Assembly (NCBI RefSeq): GCF_042432495.1
Contig: NZ_JBHLXC010000024.1
Location: forward strand, 248,001 to 312,000
Origin: Pseudochelatococcus lubricantis
Lineage (GTDB): Bacteria; Pseudomonadota; Alphaproteobacteria; Rhizobiales; Beijerinckiaceae
Length of the DNA: 64,000 bases
Reading direction: 5' to 3'
Part shown: positions 15,785 through 25,016 of the stretch, one piece after another
How the letters are laid out: each line of letters opens with the position of its first letter
How positions within the stretch are numbered: the stretch's first letter is position 1
Translations under genes and position numbers: made by a program
Notes under the pieces: model-generated
Seen by the model: only the letters and a program-made list of their open reading frames with translations
Database searches by the model: none
Told to the model about the DNA's origin: nothing

Positions 15785-16432
15785 ATGAAGACAATCCTGA
15801 TCGATCTTGACGGCACGCTGGTCGATGCGGCGCCCGGCATCATTCGCAGCTGCCAGATCGCGTTGGCAGCGCTCGGCGAAAAAGAGCCGCCGGCGTCGGA
15901 ACTGCGCTGGATCGTCGGTCCGCCGCTCCGGCAGAGCTTCGCGCGGCTGCTCGGTGGCGACGAGCGCGTTCAGGACGCGCTGGCGCACTATCGCTCATTC
16001 TATTCCGGGCAGGGTATTTTCGAGGCCACCCCCTACGAGGGCGTTCACGACGCCATACGCGCCCTCAAGGCAGGAGATACCCGGCTCTTCATCTGCACGT
16101 CCAAGCTGCGGCCCTTCGCGCAGCGTGTGGCCGGGCACTTCGGCCTGCTTCCTCTATTTGACGGCATCTACGGCGCGGAACCCGACGGCCGTTTCGAAAA
16201 CAAGGGCGATCTGATCGCGCACATCCGGGAGTGCGAGGATTTCTCCCCGGACAGGGCCTGCATGATTGGCGACCGTCTGCACGACATCGACGCGGCACGG
16301 CGGCATGGCGTGAAATCCGTCGGGGCCTTGTGGGGCTACGGTGGGCGCGATGAACTCGTGGCGGCCGGTGCGACAGTGCTTTGCGAACAACCCGCCGCGC
16401 TGCCGGACATCGTAGCCGGCCTGCTTGCGTAG
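15785..16432 (+). CDS. HAD-family phosphatase (phosphoglycolate phosphatase-like)
   Basis: Cytosolic haloacid-dehalogenase-type hydrolase of 215 aa. Motif I is DLDGTL with Asp7 (nucleophile) and Asp9; motif II is the Thr/Ser in FICTSK with the motif III Lys following; motif IV is MIGDRLHDIDAA. A helical cap sits between motifs I and II (about 15-85), as in the Gph/PGMB group. The ORF opens at 15725, but ATG 15785 gives the family N-terminus. Substrate could be phosphoglycolate or another small phosphate ester. It borders the effector array but shows no link to it. Confidence 0.85.
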   Translation: MKTILIDLDGTLVDAAPGIIRSCQIALAALGEKEPPASELRWIVGPPLRQSFARLLGGDERVQDALAHYRSFYSGQGIFEATPYEGVHDAIRALKAGDTRLFICTSKLRPFAQRVAGHFGLLPLFDGIYGAEPDGRFENKGDLIAHIRECEDFSPDRACMIGDRLHDIDAARRHGVKSVGALWGYGGRDELVAAGATVLCEQPAALPDIVAGLLA

Positions 16433-16450
16433 CGAACAGGCCGGCCGCAG

Positions 16451-16855
16451 CTATGCCTTGCGGAACGTCAGGCGACTGTGGCCGAGGTAGTTCAGAACCG
16501 GGCCTACGATCACCGTCAGCGCCAGTGTCGCAGCAGGCGGGAAGGCGAACCTTTCGCCGATAAGGGCCGCGATGACACCCCACACGAGCACGACTGAATT
16601 CGCGATCTGGAAGCGCACGAAGCCCTGCCAGGACAGAGCCGCCGCGAAGGTCCACAGGCAGTTGATGTAGTAGGACCAGATGCTGGCGACGAAATAGCCG
16701 AGGCAATTGCCGGCAAGCTGCGAACCGCCCGCCGCCACGACGAGGAAGAAAACCGCGGCGTGAACCAGCGTCGCCACGCCGCCGACAGCACAGAAGCGCA
16801 CGAAACGGTGACGGAGCAAGCGCTCCACGAGGGTTCGCATCGTCTCCGCCGTCAC
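16451..16855 (-). CDS. gtrA: GtrA-like membrane protein
   Basis: Small integral membrane protein (134 aa) with four predicted helices and the GtrA-family start RFVRFCAVGGVATLVHAAVF. In serotype-conversion systems GtrA is thought to flip the undecaprenyl-phosphate-sugar made by GtrB to the periplasm. Its start overlaps the gtrB stop by 4 bp (ATGA), indicating coupled translation. Conserved family ends with LNYLGHSRLTFR. Confidence 0.9.
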   Translation of the reverse strand: MTAETMRTLVERLLRHRFVRFCAVGGVATLVHAAVFFLVVAAGGSQLAGNCLGYFVASIWSYYINCLWTFAAALSWQGFVRFQIANSVVLVWGVIAALIGERFAFPPAATLALTVIVGPVLNYLGHSRLTFRKA

Positions 16856-17844
16856 GTCTGCCCCGCCCCGCCCGGCGCGCCGCCGTGGGCGGCCTCCTGC
16901 TGCCCGCCCTCGCCCCGCCCGTAGATCTCACGAATGACGAAGACCGGCCGCTGCTTGGTTTCGAGATAGGTGCGGCCGAGATACTCACCCAGTATGCCGA
17001 TGCCGATCAGCTGCACGCCACCCATGAACAGGATTGCCGACATCAGCGAGGCATAGCCCGGCACGCTGCGACCGCCGATGAGCGTCGAGACGATGAGGAT
17101 GAGTCCATACAGAAAGGCAAGCCCAGCGATGGCCGCGCCGACGTATGTCCATACCCGCAGCGGCCAGGTGCTGAAGCTGGTAATGCCTTCGAGCGCCAGA
17201 TTCCACAGCCGCCACTTGTTCCACTTCGTCGAGCCCGCGACCCGCTGTTCTCGAACGAATTCCACCCGTGCCCGGCGGAAGCCCACCCATGCGAAGATGC
17301 CCTTCATGAAGCGCTGGCGCTCCGGCAGGGCGTTGATGACATCGACCACCCGCCGCGACATCAGGCGGAAGTCGCCCGTGTTCTCGGGGATGGGCGTCTC
17401 GGCGATGGCGTTGTTGAGCTTGTAGAACGATTCGGCCGAAAAACGCTTCAGCCAGGTGTCGGAGCTGCGGTCGGCGCGCCGCGCCTCGACCACGTCGTAG
17501 CCCTCGTCGGCCCACAGGCGCACCATCTCGGGAATGATCTCCGGCGGATCCTGCAGATCGGCGTCGATGGGGATCACGGCGTCGCCCCTCGCCACCGTCA
17601 GGCCGGCGGTCAGCGCCGCCTCCTTGCCGAAGTTGCGCGCCAGCTCCACCACACGCACGCGCGCATCAGCGGCGGCACGCGCCTTGAGGATCTCCAGCGT
17701 CCTGTCCCGGCTTCCATCGTCGACGCAGACGAATTCGAAATCGTACGCCGGCAGCGTCCGGTCGAGCAGCCCCGTCAGGCGTGAGAAGAAAGCGTCGATA
17801 GCCTCCTCCTCGTTGTAAAAGGGCGTTACGATCGACAACAGCAT
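16852..17844 (-). CDS. gtrB: GtrB-like polyisoprenyl-phosphate glycosyltransferase (GT2)
   Basis: Transfers a sugar from a nucleotide sugar to undecaprenyl phosphate at the cytoplasmic face. The 330 aa protein has a GT2 catalytic domain (LSIVTPFYNEEEAI at residues 3-16, CVDDGSRDRT, IDADLQDPPE as the DxD region, and the FRLMSRRV segment), followed by two C-terminal membrane helices (about 235-290), the normal layout for GtrB/DPM-type enzymes. It lies between the polytopic membrane protein gene and gtrA in one direction. Confidence 0.92.
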   Translation of the reverse strand: MLLSIVTPFYNEEEAIDAFFSRLTGLLDRTLPAYDFEFVCVDDGSRDRTLEILKARAAADARVRVVELARNFGKEAALTAGLTVARGDAVIPIDADLQDPPEIIPEMVRLWADEGYDVVEARRADRSSDTWLKRFSAESFYKLNNAIAETPIPENTGDFRLMSRRVVDVINALPERQRFMKGIFAWVGFRRARVEFVREQRVAGSTKWNKWRLWNLALEGITSFSTWPLRVWTYVGAAIAGLAFLYGLILIVSTLIGGRSVPGYASLMSAILFMGGVQLIGIGILGEYLGRTYLETKQRPVFVIREIYGRGEGGQQEAAHGGAPGGAGQT

Positions 17845-17998
17845 GCCCTGCTTCCCGCTCCCTCAACGCATCAGAACCTGTGGAGGCAGAGACCACGCTG
17901 ATGCATCCGCCTGTCATTGCGGCATACTACGGAATGGATGAACGTACAAATGCGCACTTCCCGCCGGGACATCACGGCAGACGGGCGCGGAAGGCAGG

Positions 17999-19522
17999 TC
18001 ATTTCCCGCCGTGAGTGCCCGTCGGCGACGGGCCGGCGCCTTGCAGCGACGCCGGGCAATTTCTTCCCTGCGCTTCGCGGCGCATGAACAGACGCCACAT
18101 GTCCGCAACCGGCGGCAGCCACGAGTGGAGAATGATGCGTCCTTCCGGATCGACCAGTTGCATGAGCCGGTCGTTGTCCGCAGCCTGCACTGCCGGATCG
18201 CACGCCAGCATGGATGCCCGCTTCCACACGTTATGCGACTGGCGCATCTGTCGCGACACGCTCCAGTTATGGAGATGGGTGGCCGCCGCCGCGGTTCCCA
18301 GCACGATGCAGAGGGCGATGCGCGCCAGCCTCGCGCCTGAGGCCGCCCGCAGAACGAGGGCCATGCAACAAACCACAAAGACGATGACCCAGAGATAGGA
18401 GACGCGCGTGTCGAGATATCCGCACAAGTCCCATTCGACGCACCAAAGCTGCTGCTTGCTCGTCACCGCAAGCGGCAGCGTGACGTAGACCGCGCAGACC
18501 AGAGCAAGAACTCCCGTCAGAGCTGGTGCACGGATGCCCTCCAGACCACTCGAACAGTAATAGATACAGACAGCGGCTCCCGCCCCTACTGCCGCAGCCT
18601 GCAGATACGCCGTCCACGGGAACGGGATATACAGGACATCGATCCGAGGCAACACGGTGCCCGCCAGGATGTGTCTGGCAACCGTCTCCAGCAGCCTGGG
18701 CGCGTCGAGAGCGACATCGTGCCCACCGTATTGCGTCGGATGGGCCAGGCCGAATCCGACATAGGCCACGAGCACCAGCGCCACGGCCCATACATCGTCG
18801 TGGAAGCGCGGCGCACGAGCGAGGCTGCGCACGATCCGCTCGAAGCTGTCACCGGAGCGGGACGCGCGGACGATGCGAGTCACATACTCCGCAAGGAGCA
18901 GCGCGGTTCCAAAAACGAAGGAAAACTCACCAAAAACCATGCCCAGCACGAAAAGCATCCACGCGAGGGCCGACAGGAGGCGAGGCCACAGCGTGTCTGC
19001 GGCATCGGACAACCTGAAAAAAACAAGGCGGGAAACAATGATGAAGATGAAGGGAACGGTGTTCTGCAACGGATAGCTGTTCGGCGGCATGTGCTCATAC
19101 GCAAGAGGATGAAGAACAACCAGCAAAATGAACAGGAGGACGCTTATATCCGCCCTGACGAGCTTGGATACGTAGATGGAAAACAGCCAGAACTGAAGCA
19201 GATACAGCAGCAGGATGACCGACATGCCGCCGATGCCGCCAGCGAGATACGCGCCGAAGGTATTGAGGCGAGCCATCAGCAGTTGGCCAACACGCCCCTG
19301 ATAGGTGGCAAGGTACCGGACGTGAGCTTCGACAGCTTCCGGCCCGGACAGATAATTGAAGAAAAACTCGACATCGTCCGCTGCTATCCTGTACCCGTAT
19401 ACGTACAGACGCATGCTCATAAAAACTATAGCGGCAATCAGCCCAATGATGACAGCGCGCCCCATGGCGTTCGCAGGCGGCTCCATATGTGGACCGGGTC
19501 CGCTACGGTTCATATTCATCAT
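17999..19522 (-). CDS. polytopic membrane protein, probable GtrC-type glycosyltransferase
   Basis: Integral membrane protein of 507 aa with about ten hydrophobic segments and a short soluble C-terminus. After the first membrane helix comes a periplasmic loop with an acidic pair (YRIAADDVEFFF), typical of GT-C glycosyltransferases, where such acidic residues are catalytic. Placed 154 bp upstream of gtrB and gtrA on the same strand, it fits the serotype-specific third component that moves the lipid-linked sugar onto a surface glycan. The acceptor and sugar cannot be deduced. Start ATG ATG at 19522 follows AAAGAAG. Confidence 0.7.
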   Translation of the reverse strand: MMNMNRSGPGPHMEPPANAMGRAVIIGLIAAIVFMSMRLYVYGYRIAADDVEFFFNYLSGPEAVEAHVRYLATYQGRVGQLLMARLNTFGAYLAGGIGGMSVILLLYLLQFWLFSIYVSKLVRADISVLLFILLVVLHPLAYEHMPPNSYPLQNTVPFIFIIVSRLVFFRLSDAADTLWPRLLSALAWMLFVLGMVFGEFSFVFGTALLLAEYVTRIVRASRSGDSFERIVRSLARAPRFHDDVWAVALVLVAYVGFGLAHPTQYGGHDVALDAPRLLETVARHILAGTVLPRIDVLYIPFPWTAYLQAAAVGAGAAVCIYYCSSGLEGIRAPALTGVLALVCAVYVTLPLAVTSKQQLWCVEWDLCGYLDTRVSYLWVIVFVVCCMALVLRAASGARLARIALCIVLGTAAAATHLHNWSVSRQMRQSHNVWKRASMLACDPAVQAADNDRLMQLVDPEGRIILHSWLPPVADMWRLFMRREAQGRNCPASLQGAGPSPTGTHGGK

Positions 19523-19922
19523 GGACTTCTTTGAGAATTATTGACGACAATGGCCGTATTTACAGACCGCTGCCGACGATAGCGCTGCACTCCGTAGGTG
19601 TCAACACAGGCTGCAGATAAAGCAAATTCAGCGAAAGTGAACGCCGCTTTCGCGTCCGAAATTGCGTAAAAAAACAATGGCATAGACCATTATTGCATTT
19701 CAGTGAAACGCAGAAATGGCCTGACGCATCAAACCAGAAACAGGCACCATTTCTTTGGCTAAATTTGACACAAAAATAAATGGTCCAGGCAGTATCATGA
19801 TTCTGATTTGAAAAATCCAGAATCATGCTCTGCAAGTATTTGACTTTGAGCAAACTCTTATTGTCCGGATGGCTCCATCAGCTCGGAAAGCGCTCCGGCG
19901 CCCGCCACATGAAGGCGTACCC
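19523..19922. other. AT-rich intergenic region, no gene recognised
   Basis: About 400 bp between the gtr cluster and livF. It is noticeably AT-richer than its surroundings. A 97-codon open frame on the minus strand (19560-19853) has no family features and no ribosome binding site. The left end must contain the promoter for the gtr cluster. No repeats or mobile-element ends were recognised. Confidence 0.4.
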
Positions 19923-20635
<713 letters not shown>

Positions 20636-20636
<1 letters not shown>

Positions 20637-21415
20637 CAGGCCGTCTCCCGCGTATCAGCGTCGTCGTCGCGGCCCAGATAGGCCTCGATGACGTCATGGT
20701 TGTTGCGCACCGCCTCGGGCTTGTCGCAGGTGATGATGCGGCCGAAGTTCAGCACGGCGACCCGCTCGCACAGCCCCATGACGAACCGCATGTCGTGCTC
20801 GATCAGGAAAATGGTATAGCCGCGCGCGTTGATGGCGCGCACGGCGCTCATCAGCTCAGTCTTCTCGGCGGGGTTCATGCCGGCGACCGGCTCGTCGAGC
20901 AACAGGAGGCGCGGCTCGGTGGCCAGCGCGCGGGCAATCTCCAGCCGGCGCTGCTCTCCATAGGAGAGCGTGTCCGCGATCTCGCCCGCCTTGCCTGCGA
21001 GGCCTACCCAGCCGAGCAGTTCCAGCGCCCGTGCCCGCGCCGCCTCCTCCTGCGCGCGGTAGCGCGGCAGCGAGAACAGCATCTCGGCGACGCCGTAGTT
21101 GATGTGGCGGTGCCGGCCGACGAGCACGTTCTCCAGCAGCGACATCTCGTTGAAGATGCGGATGTTCTGGAAAGTGCGCGCGATGCCGAGCCGCGTGATC
21201 CTGTGCGGAGCGAGGCCCGCGAGGTCTGTGCCGTCGAAGGTAATGGTGCCGGAAGTCGGCGGGATCAGCCCCGTGATCAGGTTGAACACCGTCGTCTTGC
21301 CGGCGCCGTTGGGGCCGATAAGGCCGAAGATCGCGCCCTGCGGCACCTTCAGGCTCACGTGGTCGAGCACCTTGAGGCCGCCGAACGACTTGGAAATGGA
21401 GGCGAGTTCCAGCAT
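20636..21415 (-). CDS. livG: branched-chain amino acid ABC transporter ATP-binding protein LivG
   Basis: Second ATPase of the LIV-type importer (259 aa). Walker A GPNGAGKTT, the LivG-type GIARTFQN motif, LSYGEQRRLEIARAL as signature, Walker B LLLDEPVAGMNP and the switch histidine in FLIEHDM are visible. It lies 4 bp downstream of livM and overlaps livF by one base. Confidence 0.95.
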
Positions 21416-21419
21416 CGTC

Positions 21420-22286
21420 CTACCTCCTCGCGCCGAACCAGTTGCGGATGCGCGCCGGGTCCCACAGGCCGTTGGGCAGGAATAGCACCACCGACACCAG
21501 AATGAGGCCGTTGACGATCAGCCGGAAATCGGCAAGCCCGCGCAGCAGTTCCGGCAGCAGGGTGAGGAAGAACGCGCCGATCACCGGCCCGATCAGCGAG
21601 CCGATGCCGCCGAGGATCGCCATGGTGAGGATTTCGACGCCCCTGTCGAAGCCGTATTCCTGCGGGCCGATGAAGAAGGTGAGATGCGCGTTGAGCGCGC
21701 CCGCGAGCCCCGCGATGGCAGCGCCCAGGACGAAGGCGAGCAGCTTGTGCGCGCGCAGGTCGATGCCCATCAGGCCCGCCGCCGTCTCATCCACCTTGAT
21801 CGCCTCGAAGGCGCGGCCGGTCTTCGAGCGATGCAGCCGCGCGAGCATGAACACCACGATGGCGAGCGCCAGCGCCACGTGCCACCACTGCGTCTGCTGC
21901 GGAATGCCGTTCAGCCCCAGCGCGCCGCCGGTGATGCTTTCCGTGTTGAGGATGACGACGCGCACCACCTCGCCGAAGCCGAGCGTCGCCATGGCGAGAT
22001 AGACGCCGCCGAGCCGCAGCACCGGCACGCCGATGGCGAGCGCCACCAGCGAAGGCGCGGCCATGGCGACGACGAGCGAGAGCGCGAAGGGCGAATCGTA
22101 GTTCATCGTCGCGAGCGCACCCGCATAGGCGCCGATGCCCATGAACGCGGCGTTCGCCAGCGCCAGCAGCCCGCAGGCGAGCGTGAGCCAGATGGAGAGC
22201 GCGAGCAGCGCGTTGATGCCGAGCGTCAGGATGAGGTTGGAATAAACGGCCCAGAACTCGTCGAACCAGAGAAGAAATGCGTCCAT
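21420..22286 (-). CDS. livM: branched-chain amino acid ABC transporter permease LivM
   Basis: Membrane permease subunit (288 aa, about eight to nine helices). The family region with A-A-I-A-G-L-A-G-A-L and the later GGIGSLIGPVIGA segment match LivM. Directly follows livH with a 2 bp gap, and livG follows 4 bp later. Confidence 0.94.
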   Translation of the reverse strand: MDAFLLWFDEFWAVYSNLILTLGINALLALSIWLTLACGLLALANAAFMGIGAYAGALATMNYDSPFALSLVVAMAAPSLVALAIGVPVLRLGGVYLAMATLGFGEVVRVVILNTESITGGALGLNGIPQQTQWWHVALALAIVVFMLARLHRSKTGRAFEAIKVDETAAGLMGIDLRAHKLLAFVLGAAIAGLAGALNAHLTFFIGPQEYGFDRGVEILTMAILGGIGSLIGPVIGAFFLTLLPELLRGLADFRLIVNGLILVSVVLFLPNGLWDPARIRNWFGARR

Positions 22287-22288
22287 GA

Positions 22289-23170
22289 TCAGGCTTTCCG
22301 TTCGCTCGCCTTGCCGAACAGGCCGGTGGGCCGCACGAGCAGGATCAGGAACAGCAGGCCGAAGGCCACCGCATCCCGCATGGTGGAGCCGATATAGGCC
22401 ACTGCGAACACTTCAGCGAAGCCGAGGAACAGCCCGCCGATGAGCGCGCCGCGAATGTCGCCCATGCCGCCGAGGATGATGACCGCGATGCCTTTGTGCA
22501 GCATCGGCTGTCCCATCAGCGGATAGACCGCATTGGAATAGAGGCTGATCATGACGCCCGCGGCGCCGCCGAGCGCGGCCGCGAGAAACGAAGTCTTGCG
22601 CAGAAGGCCCTCGACATCGATGCCGAGCAGCGCGGCCGCCTTCGGCGACTCCGCCACCGCCCGCAGCGCCTTGCCGATGGAGGTGCGCCGCAGCCCGAGC
22701 AGCAGCAGCACCATGATGGCGAAGGTGAGCAGGATGATGCCGATCTCGACCGCCGTGATATGCAGGCCGCCGGCCTCGATGGCCTCATCCGGCACCACGC
22801 CCGGCGGAAAACGCAGGTTGTCCGCCCCGAAGATGCCCTGGACCGCGCTGTTGAGCACGATGGCGACGCCGATGGTCGCAATCATGGGAATAAGGTGCGG
22901 CGCATGGCGTTTGCGCAGCGGCGACAGCACCAGGATGTCGATGACGAGCCCGAAGAGGCCGCTGACGAGGAAGGCGACGATCAGCGCCGCCCAGATCGGC
23001 AGCCCGGCCAGAACCACGGCCTGCAGCGCCGCGTATGCGCCGACCATGAACACAGCGCCATGCGCGAGATTAATCACGCCGAGCACACCGAAGATCAGTG
23101 TGAATCCCAGCGCGAACAGCGCATAGACACTGCCGAGCGACAGCGCGTTGACGAGTTGTTGGGCAAGCAT
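22289..23170 (-). CDS. livH: branched-chain amino acid ABC transporter permease LivH
   Basis: Partner permease (293 aa). The family start LVNALSLGSVYALFALGFTL, the INLAHGAVFM loop and the GGMGDIRGALIGG segment identify LivH. ATG 23170 is preferred over the 43-residue longer frame because it matches the family and because the extension would overlap the hairpin behind livK. Confidence 0.94.
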   Translation of the reverse strand: MLAQQLVNALSLGSVYALFALGFTLIFGVLGVINLAHGAVFMVGAYAALQAVVLAGLPIWAALIVAFLVSGLFGLVIDILVLSPLRKRHAPHLIPMIATIGVAIVLNSAVQGIFGADNLRFPPGVVPDEAIEAGGLHITAVEIGIILLTFAIMVLLLLGLRRTSIGKALRAVAESPKAAALLGIDVEGLLRKTSFLAAALGGAAGVMISLYSNAVYPLMGQPMLHKGIAVIILGGMGDIRGALIGGLFLGFAEVFAVAYIGSTMRDAVAFGLLFLILLVRPTGLFGKASERKA

Positions 23171-23246
23171 CTCAAAAACAGTTCCCGCAGCGGGCGAAAA
23201 CCCGCCGCTTCCGGTGCCGGGGAAACTCCCCTTGACGAACAAGAAA

Positions 23247-23271
23247 CGCGCCCGGCAGCACGCCGGGCGCG
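23247..23271 (-). terminator. hairpin between livK and livH (attenuator-like terminator)
   Basis: Ten-base-pair GC stem (CGCGCCCGGC paired with GCCGGGCGCG, 5 nt loop) beginning six bases after the livK stop, followed on the minus strand by TTTCTTG. Placed between the abundant binding protein and the permease genes, it fits partial termination that keeps permease levels lower than binding-protein levels. Confidence 0.75.
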
Positions 23272-23276
23272 GACGA

Positions 23277-24425
23277 TCACTTGACGATCTGGTAGGCACC
23301 GTCCTTCGTCACGGAGACGATCGGCTGCTGATCGGCGTCGTAGCCTGCCGGCTTGCCGCTCTTGTCGACCGCCTGGCGGAACTTGAAGGGGCCGGTCACG
23401 CCGGTCCAGGAAACATCCGGCAAGGCATCGCGCAGAGCGGCGCGGTCCTTGGCGATGTCGCCCGAAAGCTGGACCTTCTTCAGCGCCTCGGCCACGATGT
23501 GGAGGGCGTCGTAGGTCTGCGCGGCGAACTGGTCGGGCGCCAAGCCGAACTTCTTCGTATAGGCCTCGATGAACTTCTTGTTTTCGGGCGTGTCGTTGCT
23601 CGCCGACCACGGGCTGCCGACCCACAGATTGTCGGACGCGCCCTTGGCAAGCTCGAAGATCTTCACCGAGTTGACGCCGTTGCCGCCGACGAAGGGCAGA
23701 TCGATGCCGAGCTGGCGCGCCTGCACGAGAATCGGCGCGCCTTCCGCCAGCAGCGCCGAGAGCACGATGGCATCCGGCCCGCTTGCCTTGATCTTGGTGA
23801 GCTGCGCCTTGAAATCGACGTCGCCCTTGGCGAAGGTTTCCGTCGTGGTGACGGGGATGTTCTGGTCCTTCAGTGCCTTGGCGAAGTTGTCGTAGCCGGA
23901 CTTGGTGAACACGTCGTCGTTGCCGTAGAGCACCGCGACCTTCTTGACGCCTTCCTTTTCCACCACCGTCTTCAGCGTCACGGGCAGCACGTCCGCCTCG
24001 GTGACGGAGTTGCGGAAGATGTAGTTGCCGACCGCCGTGATGCCGTCCGCCGTGTTCGAGGTGCCGAAAACCGGCGCCTTCGCGGCCTGGGCGATGGGGT
24101 TGGCGGCAGAGGCGGAGTTGGAGAGCGTCGGGCCGAAGATCAGCAGCACCTTGTCCTGGAAGATCAGCTTCTTGTAGACGTTGATCGCCTCTTCCTTCTT
24201 GCCCTGTTCGTCCTCGACCACGAGCTTGATGGTGTTGCCGTTGACGCCGCCGGCCGCGTTGATCTCCTCCGCGGCGAGTTCGAAGCCGTTGCGAATCGCC
24301 GCGCCGTACTGGGCGGCGAGCCCGCTCAGCGCAGCCGCGACGCCGAGCTTGACCTCGGCCGCCTGTGACGCCACCGTGCTTGCACCGATAGCAAGCGCAA
24401 CGATCGCCGATCTCATAAACTGCAT
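23277..24425 (-). CDS. livK: branched-chain amino acid ABC transporter substrate-binding protein (LivK/LivJ type)
   Basis: Periplasmic solute-binding protein of 382 aa. Signal peptide MQFMRSAIVALAIGASTVAS followed by QAAEVKLG, then the type I periplasmic fold with LSGLAAQYG, INAAGGVNG and the GNDDVFTKSGYDNF segment. ATG 24425 follows GGGGAGAG; the frame extends 33 codons upstream without leader character. First gene of the liv operon. A glycine riboswitch lies upstream but faces the other way. Confidence 0.93.
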   Translation of the reverse strand: MQFMRSAIVALAIGASTVASQAAEVKLGVAAALSGLAAQYGAAIRNGFELAAEEINAAGGVNGNTIKLVVEDEQGKKEEAINVYKKLIFQDKVLLIFGPTLSNSASAANPIAQAAKAPVFGTSNTADGITAVGNYIFRNSVTEADVLPVTLKTVVEKEGVKKVAVLYGNDDVFTKSGYDNFAKALKDQNIPVTTTETFAKGDVDFKAQLTKIKASGPDAIVLSALLAEGAPILVQARQLGIDLPFVGGNGVNSVKIFELAKGASDNLWVGSPWSASNDTPENKKFIEAYTKKFGLAPDQFAAQTYDALHIVAEALKKVQLSGDIAKDRAALRDALPDVSWTGVTGPFKFRQAVDKSGKPAGYDADQQPIVSVTKDGAYQIVK

Positions 24426-24770
24426 CGAACTCTCCCCGGGATCGATCTGGTTGTGGAAATCGCTTCCCGGCGGAGTACACGCAATGCCCAGAATCAAGGC
24501 ACGCACCCGCCGGACGCGCGACACGAAATTTCGTTCGGATTATCGTTGTTGATCACGCGCCGCATTCCGTCAAGATGCTTGCGTAATAAAATTGCAACAG
24601 GTGTCAATTATCGCAGCGCTGCCGCCATTCCGGGCAGCGCCGGCGGGCAGAGCAGATCGAAAAAGCGCCATACGCCAATAGTTTGAAACGCAACCAACCG
24701 CCCTGCCGGTTCGCGGCCGATTGCAGAGCTGCGACATCTCTGTTATCACTGCGATGTTCGATATGACGGA
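24426..24770. other. divergent intergenic region between livK and the glycine riboswitch
   Basis: About 345 bp that should hold the liv promoter (minus strand) and the promoter for the riboswitch-controlled transcript (plus strand). No clear operator, repeat or small ORF was recognised; small open frames here have no ribosome binding site. Confidence 0.4.
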
Positions 24771-24961
24771 TCGGGAGAGTTCGGTCCAGTCCGACGCCGA
24801 TGGAGCAACCGCCCCGGAAACTCTCAGGCACAAGGGACCATCCGTCAGGACGATCTGGAGAGAGGCGCGCCGGCTGCCGGACGCGCCCACCGAAGGGGAA
24901 GGCGTTCGCGCGGGTGACTGCACGAACGGCTCAAGCTCTCAGGTACAGGGACAGATGGGGC
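24771..24961 (+). promoter_or_regulatory. tandem glycine riboswitch
   Basis: Two glycine aptamers in series. Aptamer 1 (about 24771-24848) has GGGAGAG at the 5' side and the hallmark AAACTCTCAGGCACAAGGGA; aptamer 2 (about 24852-24961) has TCTGGAGAGAGG, CACCGAAGGGG and GCTCTCAGGTACAGGGACAG. The short linker and the paired GGAGAG/CTCTC elements fit the cooperative tandem class. Between it and the ATG at 25017 is a 7 bp hairpin (CGACCGG/CCGGTCG, 24969-24987), a likely part of the expression platform. It should control the DadA-type gene in response to glycine. Confidence 0.93.
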
Positions 24962-25016
24962 GCTCGACCGACCGGATTTTCCGGTCGCCCGGCCGCTTCA
25001 TACAGGACCTGAGACC

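Noticed and set aside
19560..19853. 97-codon minus-strand frame in the AT-rich gap
   Set aside because: No ribosome binding site, odd composition rich in Cys/Phe/Asn, and no resemblance to neighbours.
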